A stretch of 64,000 nucleotides of DNA from Phlebopus portentosus (Eukaryota > Basidiomycota > Agaricomycetes > Boletales > Boletinellaceae), in NCBI GenBank assembly GCA_037892935.1, contig JAYXKI010000009.1, positions 1,054,001-1,118,000 of the forward strand, given 5' to 3'. Under the pieces are notes generated by a model. The model did no database searches, had not been told where the DNA came from, and saw only the letters and a list, made by a program, of their open reading frames with translations. Both the position numbers and the translations under genes were made by a program. Each line of letters opens with the position of its first letter. Positions within the stretch are counted from its first letter, which is position 1. Shown piece after piece: positions 47,028 to 58,330 of the stretch.

Positions 47028-48738
47028 TCACCCTGGCTCTTGCAAGACGTCCCAACGATAATATGGAGTAGCGTGACTGGTAAGAACGAGCCGGACACCA
47101 CGCTTCTCGCAGACAGCGGAAAGGCACTCTGCGACACTGTTCTGAGAAGGCGTGACGTCCGCATTTATGTGGTTGAGGAAGTTGTCTAGGTCCAAGTATC
47201 TGACGGTCTCTCCAGTCATGTCCTGCGAGCCACTGATAAGAAGAGTTTGGAGGCGAGGAACAGTCGATAAGATCTTAGTGATCACTTGAACGAAGGATGT
47301 TGGAGTCTGAGATGCAAGGGGTGGAAGGAGACACTTCTGGAGAAAATCGTCGTGGAGATGGATTGCCAGGTGTTCTATGGAGGGAGGGAGGAGAATCGAG
47401 TTCCAATTGAATGTAGCGTCGTCAACGACGATTATATCTAGTCGGAGGAGTTTGCTACAGCTGAGAAGCGAATCTGTGTAAAATGGGGTGAACTGCCCCA
47501 CTTCACTCCGTCGCACGCTCCCTCCGGAAGCACCGACAATGCATAAGCGTAACGCCTTTATTTCATGTGCAGAGTCCAACAAGGCTTCCCGTAACACCGA
47601 GTGCGATGCTTCCTTCTGGTAGTCAACCCGGGTGGTCAGGGACAAGGATTCAAGCCGGAATTCGCTTCGTGGTTTTAAAAGCCATTTCAAGGTCCTCGCG
47701 CTGTACGCCTTCGCAATGACTCAGCTCGATTGCCTTCAAGTGCGAAGGCGGATGTTCACTCCAGTCCAGATCAAGTTGGTTTGGGGACGACCCTTCTTCA
47801 TCCACTGCACTTCCCCAGGAGGATATCGAAAGGAGCCTTAGCGAGCGCAGCTTGGGTAACTGTCGACACAAGCTTCGCATTTCGATGCATGTATCGAGAC
47901 ATTCTTCGGTCGATGACACAGGCGCCGGCATGTGCTTGAGCCAGAGATTCTCGAGGTCCGGCAGTAAATCCGATATGATCTCCAAACAAATGTTGACGTC
48001 GAAAGACGGCTGCGGGAAGTCCTTCAACCAAACCAGAGACGTGTTGAACGAGAGTGAGCGGAGATTAGGCGTCCGGTCGAGTAATGCCTCCAATAACCAG
48101 ATATCACCCTTCGTGACGCCGATACTTCCATTCTCAACGGACCAGTAAATGATCATTTCGGTGATCCATGGTCCGCAGAATGGACTAAGAAGAAATCTGT
48201 TGATGTGCTGGTATGGAATAACGACTCTTCGGCGCAAGCCCCTTTGCGCGATGGTTGTCCATGATCGATGGACGAGGCTCATGCTATAAAAGGGTTCGAT
48301 GTTGCTCTGGAACGCACTTGCCCACCAAGGATCCGAAGTGGCTACGCCCAGAGGCATCCTAGCCTTAATGAGCCTATCGACAACCAAATCGAGAACAAGA
48401 GGTGGAATAACACCGGGATTCGTGCGAATTTGGGCAAGTTCAGCTTTCTTGTCTTCCTCATCAGAGATCGTTACGGCAGGCGCTAATTCGCGCTTCAATG
48501 CGTCTTTCTTTCGACGACCGGATATGTAGGTAAACATGTCCCAGACATCCTCGAATGTCACGTCCTCTGGCTTGAAGTCTGGGTCGAGAATGACATCAAA
48601 GACCTTCTTGAATAGGACGACGGGAAAGTCGTTGTCGAGGAAGAGTCCCGCGAGCTTAGCATCAGAATACGTGCTGAATCGAAGGCTGGTGCGTAATCTG
48701 CGTGATTCGTAGGTTCTTCTAGATGGATCGTCGCGCAT
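47028..48738 (-). CDS. F-box/LRR-like Agaricomycete protein with one frame break
   Basis: About 570 residues if joined. It resembles the large Agaricomycete families of F-box-like proteins with irregular leucine-rich segments; a canonical F-box is not clear. The first open frame (48738 to 47650) starts MRDDPSRRTYESRRLRTSLR and includes VHRSWTTIAQRGLRRRVVI, LLEALLDRTPNLRSLSFNTS and KLRSLRLLSISSWGSAVDEE, reaching CEGVQREDL. The continuation (LKWLLKPRSEFRLESLSLTT to HATPYYRWDVLQEPG) is one base out of frame from about 47691. No splice site fits, so either there is a one-base error or the gene has just been broken; otherwise it would stop at 362 residues. Head region lies 244 bp from the MRD1 stop. 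Confidence 0.65.
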
Positions 48739-48982
48739 CGTGGATCAAACGCAGTAAACAAAAATTGATGGGTCCAACGCGAACCCTGAGCTTATAATAC
48801 ATCACGTGACAAATTTTATTTCCTATTTTATAATTTATTTTTATTTCTCACCTAACTAGTACTGCCGCTTTTCACCATCACTCTCCTCCCGCTATCAATA
48901 GAATACATGCAGAGATGAACATCCGAGTAATTCACAATCGTACCGAAATGAGGGTGAAGACAAATTCGCAACCAGAAAGCCA

Positions 48983-51780
48983 TCACTCTTCTTCCACCTC
49001 CTCGTTTTCTCCTAAATTCAACTTCCTTTTCCTGCCCGGTAGCTCCGCGCCGTCACCATACCCCACACCTGCCTTCTGTCTTAGCGCGTCAATATCCTGT
49101 GCACCATCCTGCGCCCACTCAAGGACGAGATGTCGACCGAGTAAATGCGTGTGTCGCAGCGCAGCATACGCGTTCTCCGCCTCATGCCTCGTCGCGAAGT
49201 CGAGGAACGCAAACCCGCGCGCACGCGAATCGAATTTCTTCGGTAGACGCACGCTTTTGAGCTGTCCGTGCGCGCCGAACAAAGAACGTAAGTCCTTCTT
49301 GGTAGCTTCGAAGGGGACGTTCTTGACCACCATCTTCGTCGTCTTCGCTTTTACTTTTCCTTTGATATTGCTGTCCTCTGCAGCATGGTCTTCCTCCGTC
49401 CCCCGTCCGGCGAACTTGACATTAAGCGTGTGCCCGTCGAGTATTAGACCTTGCATACTACGTAGTGCAGATTTGGCTGCGTCGGGTGATTTAAACCCGA
49501 CGAAGCCAAATCCCATGCTGAGTCGCGGAGGCGGGTGACCTGGTACAATAGGTTTCTTCGGATCGGGCTTTGTTTGAATGCGGGCGAAGGCGAACCCTGG
49601 GAGGTGTCGTACGACGGAAGTGAGTCGTTCTGGAGCAGTTGCGAAGGCGAGGTTCTTGATGAAGAGAGTGGAGCCCGGTGCCACTTCGTTCTCTTCTTCC
49701 CCCTGTGCTCCTCCGTCTCTCATTTCGAGATCTTGTTCGGACTCTGGGATGGGTTTGACGATGGGTTCAGGGACAACAGCAGATTTATTTTCAGAAGGTG
49801 CTTTGCTGCTGCTGAAAATACCCATCGGTGCTTTCTCGAGGTAGATTATCGAACTCCCTAATCGCCGATACGCAACCGCCTTGAAGCCCCTCGCAGCTTC
49901 ATCAGGATACACGAATTCCACCACAGCAATCGTCCCAGCCGGAGGCACCACTACGCGACTCAACTCCCCATGCGGCTCAAACAACGAGCGAATCTGCTCC
50001 ACCGTAGTCCCATACGGGATATTCTTAACAAGAATACATGTATCCGAGCGTCGCGCGCGTACCGTCCGATCCGACGAGTCAAGCGTCGAAAACGCCGAGA
50101 GATCTATCCCCTCCGCCTCTAAAGACGCCTTCGTCTCTTGGATGATATGGGTTTCTGCTAATGCGAGCTTGACAGCTGCAGATGTCTTGTCGTCAGCATC
50201 AGCATCAGGGTTGAGTATATCCGCTTTGGAGATGTTCATGCGATCGGCTATGGAAGACGCCACAGCGTCGGTGTTCATGTATAGCATGCTCCAGTTGAAC
50301 TCTCGCGTCGCAGTCTGTTTCCGTTTCTTCTCTTTTTCCTTCTTCACGCTTTGCTTTCCGGGAGCTTCTTCGACGCCCTTTACACCTGTCCCCTTCTGCT
50401 CTGCAGCAGGAAGAATGTGTAGTAGTCGGCCCTGGAAGGACGTCTTGTCGAGCTCTTCGTATGCTCGGACTGCACATGAGGGATCTCTGAACTTGACGAA
50501 GGCGATCCCTTTTGGTGACTTCGAGACGGGGTCAAGTGGTATATGGACCTGAGATAGAGAAAGCGCGTCGTGTCAGTGAATTTATTTAGGAAGACTGAAT
50601 ACTTGGAAGACGAATAGAAAAAAAGAGGCCTCAAAATCAGCTACTATCTAGTTCCCAAGTGATCAACAGTTTCCGAGGGGCTTTACCCTCGGATTCTGAT
50701 GTCCCTATGACAGTTTGTCATCACGTAGGCCCCGAATTCCATCCACGAAACATAATGCACTTAGAAATCAAATACTCTTTTAACTCACTTGAGAAAGTTC
50801 ACCAAAGCGAGAGAAATGCCCTTCCAAGTCGGACTGCGTGCAGGTATACGATAAATTACGTAGAAAAAGTCGCCCTGATTGTAAAATGTTATCCGCAGGA
50901 GACGGTTCTGCTTCAGCGGTTTCTCTCGAGGTGAGAGCGGTGATTCGGGCTACATAATGCAAATAAGCCTACGATTAGACTCTAAAGATGTCAAACCATA
51001 CCTTCGGACTTGAAGCGTCACTCCGTGAAAGTTGATCTTCTCCGTCTTGTATAAAGACCCGCTCCTCCAATTCAAGATCAAGATTTTCTTCATCCGCCGT
51101 CGCATCCACTCCAGATCGTCTATGTCTCTGTCGCATCGTCCTTTTCATCACCCTCATCAGCGTTTTCATCCTTATCAGTCTTAGTTGCGGATCTTGGTGG
51201 ATCATCAAGTCGTTGAGACGATGGCCCAGCAATGGGTCCGTCCTCGTTAGCCCATGTCCGCTCTTTCTTCGTCCGAGGCTGCATGACTTGCATGAATTCC
51301 TCAAATTCAGCCTCTTTCTTACTCTTCTTCGCGGCAGGTGTTGACGCAGTAAGTTCCTCGGTCTTCTTCTTACTTTCAGACTTCTTGTCGGACTCTGATT
51401 TGGGCTGTTTATCCACAGGTGCAGAGTTCAGGCGAGGCTTCTTATTAGGACGTGGTTTAGGCGCATCCTTAGCTCCCTTCTAAATACTCACATTCAACGA
51501 CCCAGTTCTTACCGGATGAACAAAAAAGACGCACCTCAACAACCTGTAGGTTGATCCTCGTCATTCCAATAAAAGTCCTATCAAACCACTTCTGAGCCTT
51601 CTGTGCCTCATCTTCCGTCTTGAAACCAACAAAACCGAATCTTCGAGATGTACCATCTGGCTTCTGAGCGACTTTGACGTCAGTTAGCGTCCCGCCTGGC
51701 CCGTCTTTTTGAACGAAATGTTCCTTGAGACGTTCGGGTGTTACATATGAAGGGAGGTTCTTGACTATGAGGCGAGACAT
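48983..51780 (-). CDS. MRD1: Multiple-RRM pre-rRNA processing protein MRD1 (RBM19), with frame break
   Basis: Nucleolar protein that organises pre-18S rRNA in the small-subunit processome; essential in yeast. RRM1 is at the N-terminus (MSRLIVKNLPSYVTPERLKE), followed by a charged linker (KKSKKEAEFEEFMQVMQPRT). RRM2 begins SGRLFLRNLSYTCTQSDLEG and joins across a roughly 250-bp intron to VHIPLDPVSKSPKGIAFVKF. Then come NWSMLYMNTDAVASSIADRM, RRM3 at TCILVKNIPYGTTVEQIRSL, RRM4 at STLFIKNLAFATAPERLTSV and RRM5 at TKMVVKNVPFEATKKDLRSL. The end is NLGENEEVEEE. Around 51040-51130 the frame shifts: DDATE, then DLEWMRRRMKK, then ENLDLELEERVFIQ lie in three frames. One missing A in the AAAA run near 51090 explains the second shift. 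A 40-bp intron or another indel is needed for the first. Because the gene is essential, I favour sequence error. Confidence 0.9.
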
Positions 51781-52004
51781 CTTTGAGGGACGGAAAGATA
51801 GACGTGAGTGTGAGGAGAAAGAGTACGTTGAGACTTACCTTGAAGCACCAAGGAGAGTGAAAAAATTGAAGTTTTTATCGATCGTCGGTTTCGGGAGACG
51901 CCGATCTCTCAACTCCCAAATGAGGTATGTGCTATAAATTGTTGGAACCAAAACGTTGACAGACGACCTTCACCATCCCTCCCGTCAGATTCCTCAGATA
52001 CATA
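51781..52004. promoter_or_regulatory. Divergent promoter between MRD1 and prefoldin subunit 3
   Basis: Only 224 bp lie between the two divergent start codons, so the promoters must overlap. No site asserted. Confidence 0.5.
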
Positions 52005-52883
52005 ATGTCGGAAAAGGGAACAGTATCCAAGTCCGAGAAGAACCCACGGGGAATACCACACGCACCATTCATTGTGGGCATTTTTTCCCTCAGTAATTCA
52101 TGACCGAGCTTAAGTCTGACAATGTTTAGGCAGATGTTGAGGCGCACATCGGAGGGCCAGATGCTGAAGTAGAACCGGTGTTGGCTCGATTTGAAGAGGC
52201 ACTCGCGTATGTCTGCACTTTATCAGCCGTAACGGATTCATGTTAATGTTCTTTCATGCTACAAGAAAGTACCGATACATGGAGGCCAACTTAGCACAGC
52301 GGAAAGCAGCCGTCGAGGCGAAGATCCCTGATATCAGAAAGACGCTGACGATGGTCGAGTTCCTAAAAGAGCAAAGAGTGCGTCTTCTTCCAATGCTTAT
52401 TGTTCGTGTACTGAACGGTAGATCGGTGCATACAGGAAGGAAAGAAAACAAGACCCGACGACGACGACGATGATCTAGAGTTGGATGAAGACGATAGCTC
52501 ATCGAGCTCAAGGAAGCCGATACGAACCACGTTTGAACTGAATGATACCCTTTATGCAGAGGCAGAGCTTGAAGATTCAGACACGGTGTACTTGTGGCTC
52601 GGAGTGCGTCTTATCTTCGTTTACTCTGAGTTTATGCGAACTAACGGTTGAATTACATCAGGCGGACGTCATGCTATCCTACAAAATCCCCGAAGCTATC
52701 GAGCTCCTGCAATCAAAACTAAAAGTCGCAGAGGAGAATCTAGCGAATTACACAAGCGATCTGGAATATCTGAAGGAACAGACGACGATCATGGAAGTGA
52801 ATATGGCGCGTGTGTTCAACTGGGACGTGAAGCGACGACGACTGAGGAGAGAACTAGAGGCTGCAGGTGGTCAGAAGGGTTGA
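52005..52883 (+). CDS. Prefoldin subunit 3 (VBP1/PAC10)
   Basis: Alpha-type subunit of the cytosolic prefoldin hexamer, which hands nascent actin and tubulin to the CCT chaperonin. Five exons join in frame. The N-terminus MSEKGTVSKSEKNPRGIPHA is spliced at ATT/GTGGGC to ADVEAHIGGPDAEVEPVLAR, mirroring the GIP...V-DV layout of human VBP1. Then follow KYRYMEANLAQRKAAVEAKI, TLTMVEFLKEQR, an acidic insert DDDDDDLELDEDD, the beta-hairpin region LNDTLYAEAELEDSDTVYLW with GADVMLSYKIPEAIELLQSK, and the C-terminal coiled coil (LEYLKEQTTIMEVNMARVFN). Intact. The polyacidic run is a little longer than I would expect. Confidence 0.92.
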
Positions 52884-53166
52884 TTTGTACGTACGATAGT
52901 GACATTGATAGCCAATGATATTGTAAATATATTCTGATTTTGAGAATATTCGAAGGAAATCATGTGAGAAATGGTTGTCTGTAATTGGAAACAAATAATA
53001 TATTCACTCCGTCTGATATCGGCCTTCCCTAGCCTTCCATTCAAGACGTCCACGTCTCATTTGACCTAGGCTTCAAGTGCCAACCGCACCTCTCGCTCGC
53101 GACGTTCGGTACCCGTGTCGTGCTGTCCTTCACGGTCATCGAACTAGTAGAAGTAGAAGTAGTGCA

Positions 53167-55739
53167 ATGGCTTTCTCGACGAATACTTTGATTATCTCTG
53201 CAAACGGCGACGACGACGACGGGAACACCAACAAGTCAATTCAGAAGAACATTGGTGGATCGGATGATAGCGATGGTGTTACTGGTCGTTGTCAGCCAGG
53301 TGTAACCGTCGATGCTTCTGCAGGCGCTGTCGCCGATAGCAAGAGCATCGACGGTTCCTTTGACTCGCTGAGCGACGAGTTCAAGTTCGATTTGTATCGT
53401 CGCTCAGATATCGACCCTGTCTATCATGCTAAATCCCACCTTATCAACGAGGCTTTCAAGGAGATAGGCATGGGGAAGTATCAGGTGCGTAGAGACGCGG
53501 CACAAATTTTGAGTATCATTTTTACATATTTTCCTTGCAGTGGGGTCTGTTCATTGCAGCTGGCTTTGGATGGTTCGCGTAAGTTCTTTTCGTCGTATCT
53601 TCATCCAAAAGGTCCGAAAGCTTATGAAGGAAAACTTTTCTCTCTCTAGTGATAGCGTCTGGCCGGTCCGTCTGTTCTGCCTGCACCTCTCGGGAACAAT
53701 TCATACTTATTCAGCATTTATTCATTAGCAAACCGCCGGATTGATACTTTCGCCTGTTGTGAATGAGCTTCAGTTCAAGACTCCCTTCCTCTCGCTGGCC
53801 TTCAATGTCGGCCAGTTTGTCGGAGCAGCATTCTGGGGCCTGGGTTGCGATATTATCGGAAGAAGGTAAGCGCATACAAGCATAAATAAAAATAAGGAAA
53901 TATTGGGCTTACTCTTGTTTGCGCTGAAGGTGGTCGTTCAATATCACTTTGTTCCTGTCCGGAGTCTTCGGGCTAGGCGCCGGCGGATCTCACAGCTTCA
54001 TCACCCTTGCCTCCCTGTTTGCCGTGATCGGAGTAGGCGTGGGAGGAAATATGCCGGTCGATTCAGCTGTTTTTCTTGGTAAATGCAGTCCTTTCTTCAT
54101 CCTAAATCTTTAATCGGACAAATTGAAACAGAATTCATACCGGCAAGCCACCAGTATCTACTGACAGTTCTGTCGATCTGGTGGTGTATCGGATATCTCA
54201 TCGCAGCACTCATTGCATGGCCTCTCATTGCGAACTTTTCGTGTTCTGTCGCCGACGCCGCCGAGGACGGCTGTCCCGAATCGGCGAACCGCGGCTGGCG
54301 ATACTTGCTCTTCACCGTCGGAGGACTGATGCTTGCCCTCTGGTGTCTCCGCGCACTAGTCTTCCGCCTGTACGAAAGCCCTCGCTACCTGATTGCGCGC
54401 GGAGAAGATGAGAAAGCCGTTGCGGTGTTGCATGCTGTTGCGCGTATTAATGGCACGACGTGTAGCCTTACTGCCGAACAGCTGAAGCGTGCCGGTGCTA
54501 GCGCTGTCGCTAGCTACGGAGTGTCTCCACTGACCGTCAGTGTGAACGAATATCATAAGCCGGGGTTGCGTGGCGTTGCAAAAAGGAGCGTCAGAGAGAT
54601 GCTAGTCCATGTAAAAGGCCTGTTCGCTACGAGGAAGGTTGCTTGGTCAACGAGTTTGCTCATCTTCTTGTGGGGTACGAACAAGATTTCCATATCTTTA
54701 TTTATTCAGCTGAATTTGTGCCCTGTCACACAGGTATTATTAGTCTTGCCTCAACCTTGTAAGTCGATACGTCATTCCGTTCGGTGACGAGGCACTGAAC
54801 CTTCTTCGTCTCCAGGTACAACAGCTTCTTGCCCTACCTGTGAGTCCCAGAATTTCCATAAACTTTCCCAAAGATTTGAAACTTACGACATTTCGGTAAT
54901 GAATAATTATAGTCTGGCTTCGAAGGGAGCTACATTCGGCGACGCATCCCTTACGATTACTTATAGAAACGTACGCTATCCCTAGCCACATTCCTCGATT
55001 CGGAATGCAAAACACGTTTTTAATTTCATAATAGACGGTTATACTAGCCGCAGTCGGTATTCCGGGTGCGTTCCTTGCCGGATGGGCCGTCGACTTACCC
55101 GTCATCGGCAGAAGAGGGACTCTTATGGTATCCTGCGGTGCGCCTTCCTCTCTTTACTATCTACTTCGCCTCATGTACGTGTATTTGTGTCGCTAGCGGC
55201 GACGGCAGTCTTCCTCTTCGCAACGACGACGGCGCGCACTTCAGATGCACTTTTAGGCTGGAATTGCGGATATACATTCTTAGTAACGTGAGTTCCTTTA
55301 CTTGTCTCGTGCTCCTCGTCTCTTTCTTAAATAAAGAATGATTCTTCGATTAACACACCTATTTCGTTCTGGTTTACACAGATAATGTATGGCGTTCTAT
55401 ACGCCGTCTCACCCGAAATCTTTCCGGCGAAAGATAGGGGAACGGGTAACGGTCTCGTTGCGATCGCCGCTCGGGTTTTCAGCGTCATAGTACGTACTAC
55501 TTTCCGTCCCATTCCATCCCATTTTCTTTTTTTTTATCCGCTCCTTTAGCGGATTATCATCCGGAGTTTAAGGATACTGATGATGCGATTTTGATTCATG
55601 CGTATAGGCGCCGATTATCGCCCTATACGCGGACTTGACGACGTCCGTACCGGTTTATATCTCGGGCGGATTGATCATCCTTGCTGGGTTTGTTGCGTTG
55701 CTTCTGCCATTCGAGCCACAGGGTAAGGCGTCTCTTTGA
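53167..55739 (+). CDS. MFS transporter, SVOP/SP-like
   Basis: Plasma-membrane 12-helix transporter; substrate unknown. The cytosolic N-terminus is long and Asp/Ser/Gly-rich, then INEAFKEIGMGKYQ leads into WGLFIAAGFGWFADSVWP, typical of SVOP/SP-like proteins. Later motifs: LILSPVVNEF, GAAFWGLGCDIIGRRWSF, VGGNMPVDSAVFLEFIPASH, ESPRYLIARGEDEKA, WAVDLPVIGRRGTLMVSC and GVLYAVSPEIFPAKDRGTGN with IAARVFSVIAPIIALYAD. It ends LPFEPQGKASL. More than ten short exons join without frame errors (for example GC/T GAT and T CC TGC G/CG junctions), so it looks functional. It stands alone, with no biosynthetic cluster around it. Confidence 0.88.
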
Positions 55740-56404
55740 GCTTGTGATCTCGACACCTGGAAAGGAAAGCATGAGGATGAGATGTTGTGATACCTTGATC
55801 AGGTATAGGTTCTTGCTGAGATGTATGCGCAAAGTGTGGACGTGCACTCTGATATGGAAGTGATTGTACTTGCAGTCGGAAGATGAAACTTGAATGACAA
55901 CAAACATTCACTTTGTTTTCAATGACGTGCCCACACGATTTGGGCACGATGCAGGAGTGCTCGCTTTATAAGGAACAGTCGCTCAACGGGACTACACAAT
56001 CTGTCAAAGCGTCAAGTTACAAGAGACAATGTTACAACAACCGGCTCCGACTCGCCGACCGGATCGACTTCTCGTGGACAGAATACTTCCGGCCTCTCAC
56101 TGCCTAAATTCTAATACATACGTTGCACGTTCAGAAAAAATCCCAAGCAAACTTCTTTGTATTCAGAATTTCTCACTCCACGACAAATAGGTGCTCTTCG
56201 CTGTCTCGTCCTCTATCAGCAAGTATAGGTCTTCTATCCTACAAATGGATGATGTTTCTTGATCTTCACCACGTTTGTTGAAGTTATAAACATAGCTTGA
56301 CAGGACGCGCTAGAACTCTCCTGCCTCTGCCTCTGTTCTCTCTCCTTGTCCCTTGCCCCTTTCCCTTTTCTTCAGTCTCGACAAACCACCTTTCGCGATC
56401 CTGA
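55740..56404. other. Intergenic region
   Basis: No supportable gene. It ends in pyrimidine-rich sequence (56320-56375) that looks like a fungal core promoter for the small ORF that follows. Confidence 0.5.
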
Positions 56405-56682
56405 TTGTGCTTTGATAGCACGTCAAACTTGAGCTCGGATCAGAAGGAATATCGGTACAACATGAATGTATTGAAGACGTCGGCGAAGGCAGCGGGTTTA
56501 CTTGATAACGTCCCTCCGTCGGAGTCGCTTTCGTTGTTGAGGCAGGTGGCGCAGGACCAGCAGGCAGTTAAAGTAAGCCTCGTTTCTCCAAAACGATCTA
56601 TGATGAAAGTATACGGATACTGATTGTATCTGTAGTATGTAGTTGGTAAGCTGGATCATTTGAAGAGAGTAGACTGATGGCG
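56405..56682 (+). CDS. Small spliced ORF, unknown function
   Basis: I do not recognise it. The exon at 56405 reads through MNVLKTSAKAAGLLDNVPPS and LSLLRQVAQDQQAVK and splices in frame (AAA/GTAAGC to GTAG) to YVVGKLDHLKRVD and a stop. The product is 69 residues from the first Met or 50 from the internal Met at 56462. The good donor and acceptor, phase match and a C/T-rich upstream region support a real gene. The sequence is amphipathic and helical, without a signal peptide. Confidence 0.45.
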
Positions 56683-56712
56683 CTGATTTGAGAATGGGTA
56701 GTTGCGGCCTTT

Positions 56713-58151
56713 ATGGTTATGTTATACGATAATTTGCTTACGGTTCCTGAGTACGTACTTCACTTTTCTCCCTTGAAAGCCGGCCGCTAATCGTCGACGT
56801 TGATGTGCATACCAAAGGGAGGTAGGTCTTCATAAGACCATTGCCTCCGATTGCAACGCCTTGAAAAGCGCCTTTAGTTATCGCTCTTTTGGGGCCCTCG
56901 CAGATCGAGAGGTTCTGCGCTTTTCTTCATTACTAGATGGCCTGTACTCTTTGAGAGCTTCCTTTATTTAATTTGTAAGCCACCGTCTTTGGGTTTGGTG
57001 CAGATATATCGACTGGATCTCGGTAGATTCCTTGGATTTCAAAACTTCTGAATCTGTGAGTTCGTTCAGAAGAAGCCGGCGAAGCTAGAAGACACTGATG
57101 CTTCTTCCAGTTGTCAGCGTTTTTATCAGCCTGTTAAATAATCAGCAGCTTATCTTATGCGCCCATGAATTATCAGTTGCAAAATGGAAGCCTACCTCAC
57201 CGCGTGGTAAGTCAACCCCGTGATGCTAATCGTCTCAGCTCTTGAAGCCCGTCGGTCCATATCTAGGGGTGCCCTCCTATTCGTGATTCCGTTGCAAGGT
57301 AAGTACTCAATATATCGTGCTATTATCGAACGAGTTACTCAATTCTAATTTCAGTCGTTATTATACTACGTACCGTTGCTCTATGGGAGCGAAGTCGAAC
57401 CATAATAATTCTGCTCTTGGCGACAGTGATGGTGAGCTCACAAAATGGCATCCTGATTCTCAGTTTGTTTGATACGTTACTGTGTCTTTTCCTAGGCGAC
57501 GGACATTGCCCTGTTTGCTTTATTAATCAACATCAGTATCAACATGGATTGTACGTTCATAAATCTAGCTTTGACCTTACCTTGACGGTCAATCGACATC
57601 TCTAGACAAACTTGACCCCGTCTTCACCCCGGTTCTCGGATGTGAAAGTGGGCTCATCGATTTCAACCCCAAAGCAACGATACCGTGCTATATGGCTATC
57701 ATCGCATTTGACACGATCATTTTCGTCTTGACATTCTATCGAGCGCTGAGGACCAGTCAGTTTTCTATCACACTGAGCCTGTATCTCATTGTGAACTAAT
57801 ACCCCCTCTTCTGTAGTCCGACGAACGCACCTCTTTGTAATCCTTGTCAGAGATGGATTCATCTACTATGCCGTTATGCTCGGTAAGACCGTGTCTAAGC
57901 TTCCGACACCACCAAATGAGCTGACAACTGGCGCTGATTGATCAATGCTAGCTATCGCAGTATCGGCTGTCACCGTCAGTATGGCATTACCCTTTGAGCG
58001 AAGCTCGCTCATTGCTTTGTTCGCACCTATCATCAAAGCGAGTTTCTGCATTGTAGGAGTAGAATATCCCTCAATCTCAGGGAGGCGCTGCGGCTTACCG
58101 AAGAGTCTTATGAGCTCGACGAGTCATATACCGACCATAAATAAGATTTGA
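56713..58151 (+). CDS. Multi-pass integral membrane protein (Agaricomycete DUF6533-like family), 5' exons uncertain
   Basis: Agaricomycetes have many seven-helix proteins of this kind, mostly of unknown function. A short leader MVMLYDNLLTVPE at 56713 fits the family start (YD-LLT), but the link to the later exons was not resolved. From 57233 the exons join in frame: LEARRSISRGALLFVIPLQ, VVIILRTVALWERSRTIIIL, ATDIALFALLINISINMDY, KLDPVFTPVLGCESGLIDFN, IPCYMAIIAFDTIIFVLTFY, THLFVILVRDGFIYYAVML and IAVSAVTVSMALPFE. The end is cytosolic and Ser-rich. The W/RD motifs after helices fit the family. The region 56790-57180 may hold missing exons or decay. Confidence 0.55.
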
Positions 58152-58330
58152 AGTGATTACCGAGACAACATGGTCACCAGTGCATTTCACATTGTCGCGT
58201 CGCGGTTGGCTGCTTTCATCCGTGCAGTTTTGTGCCTTCTTGAGCGTGTAACTAAGAGCCGTGTCCCGATGTTTTCGGCGGCGCACGCGTGTAGTATTTA
58301 CTAGTGATGTACCACTGGGGGCAACAATGG

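Noticed and set aside
48915..49538. 207-codon ORF on the + strand
   Set aside because: It is antisense to the RRM4-RRM5 part of MRD1, whose protein sequence is clearly conserved; the + strand reading is only the mirror of its codon bias.
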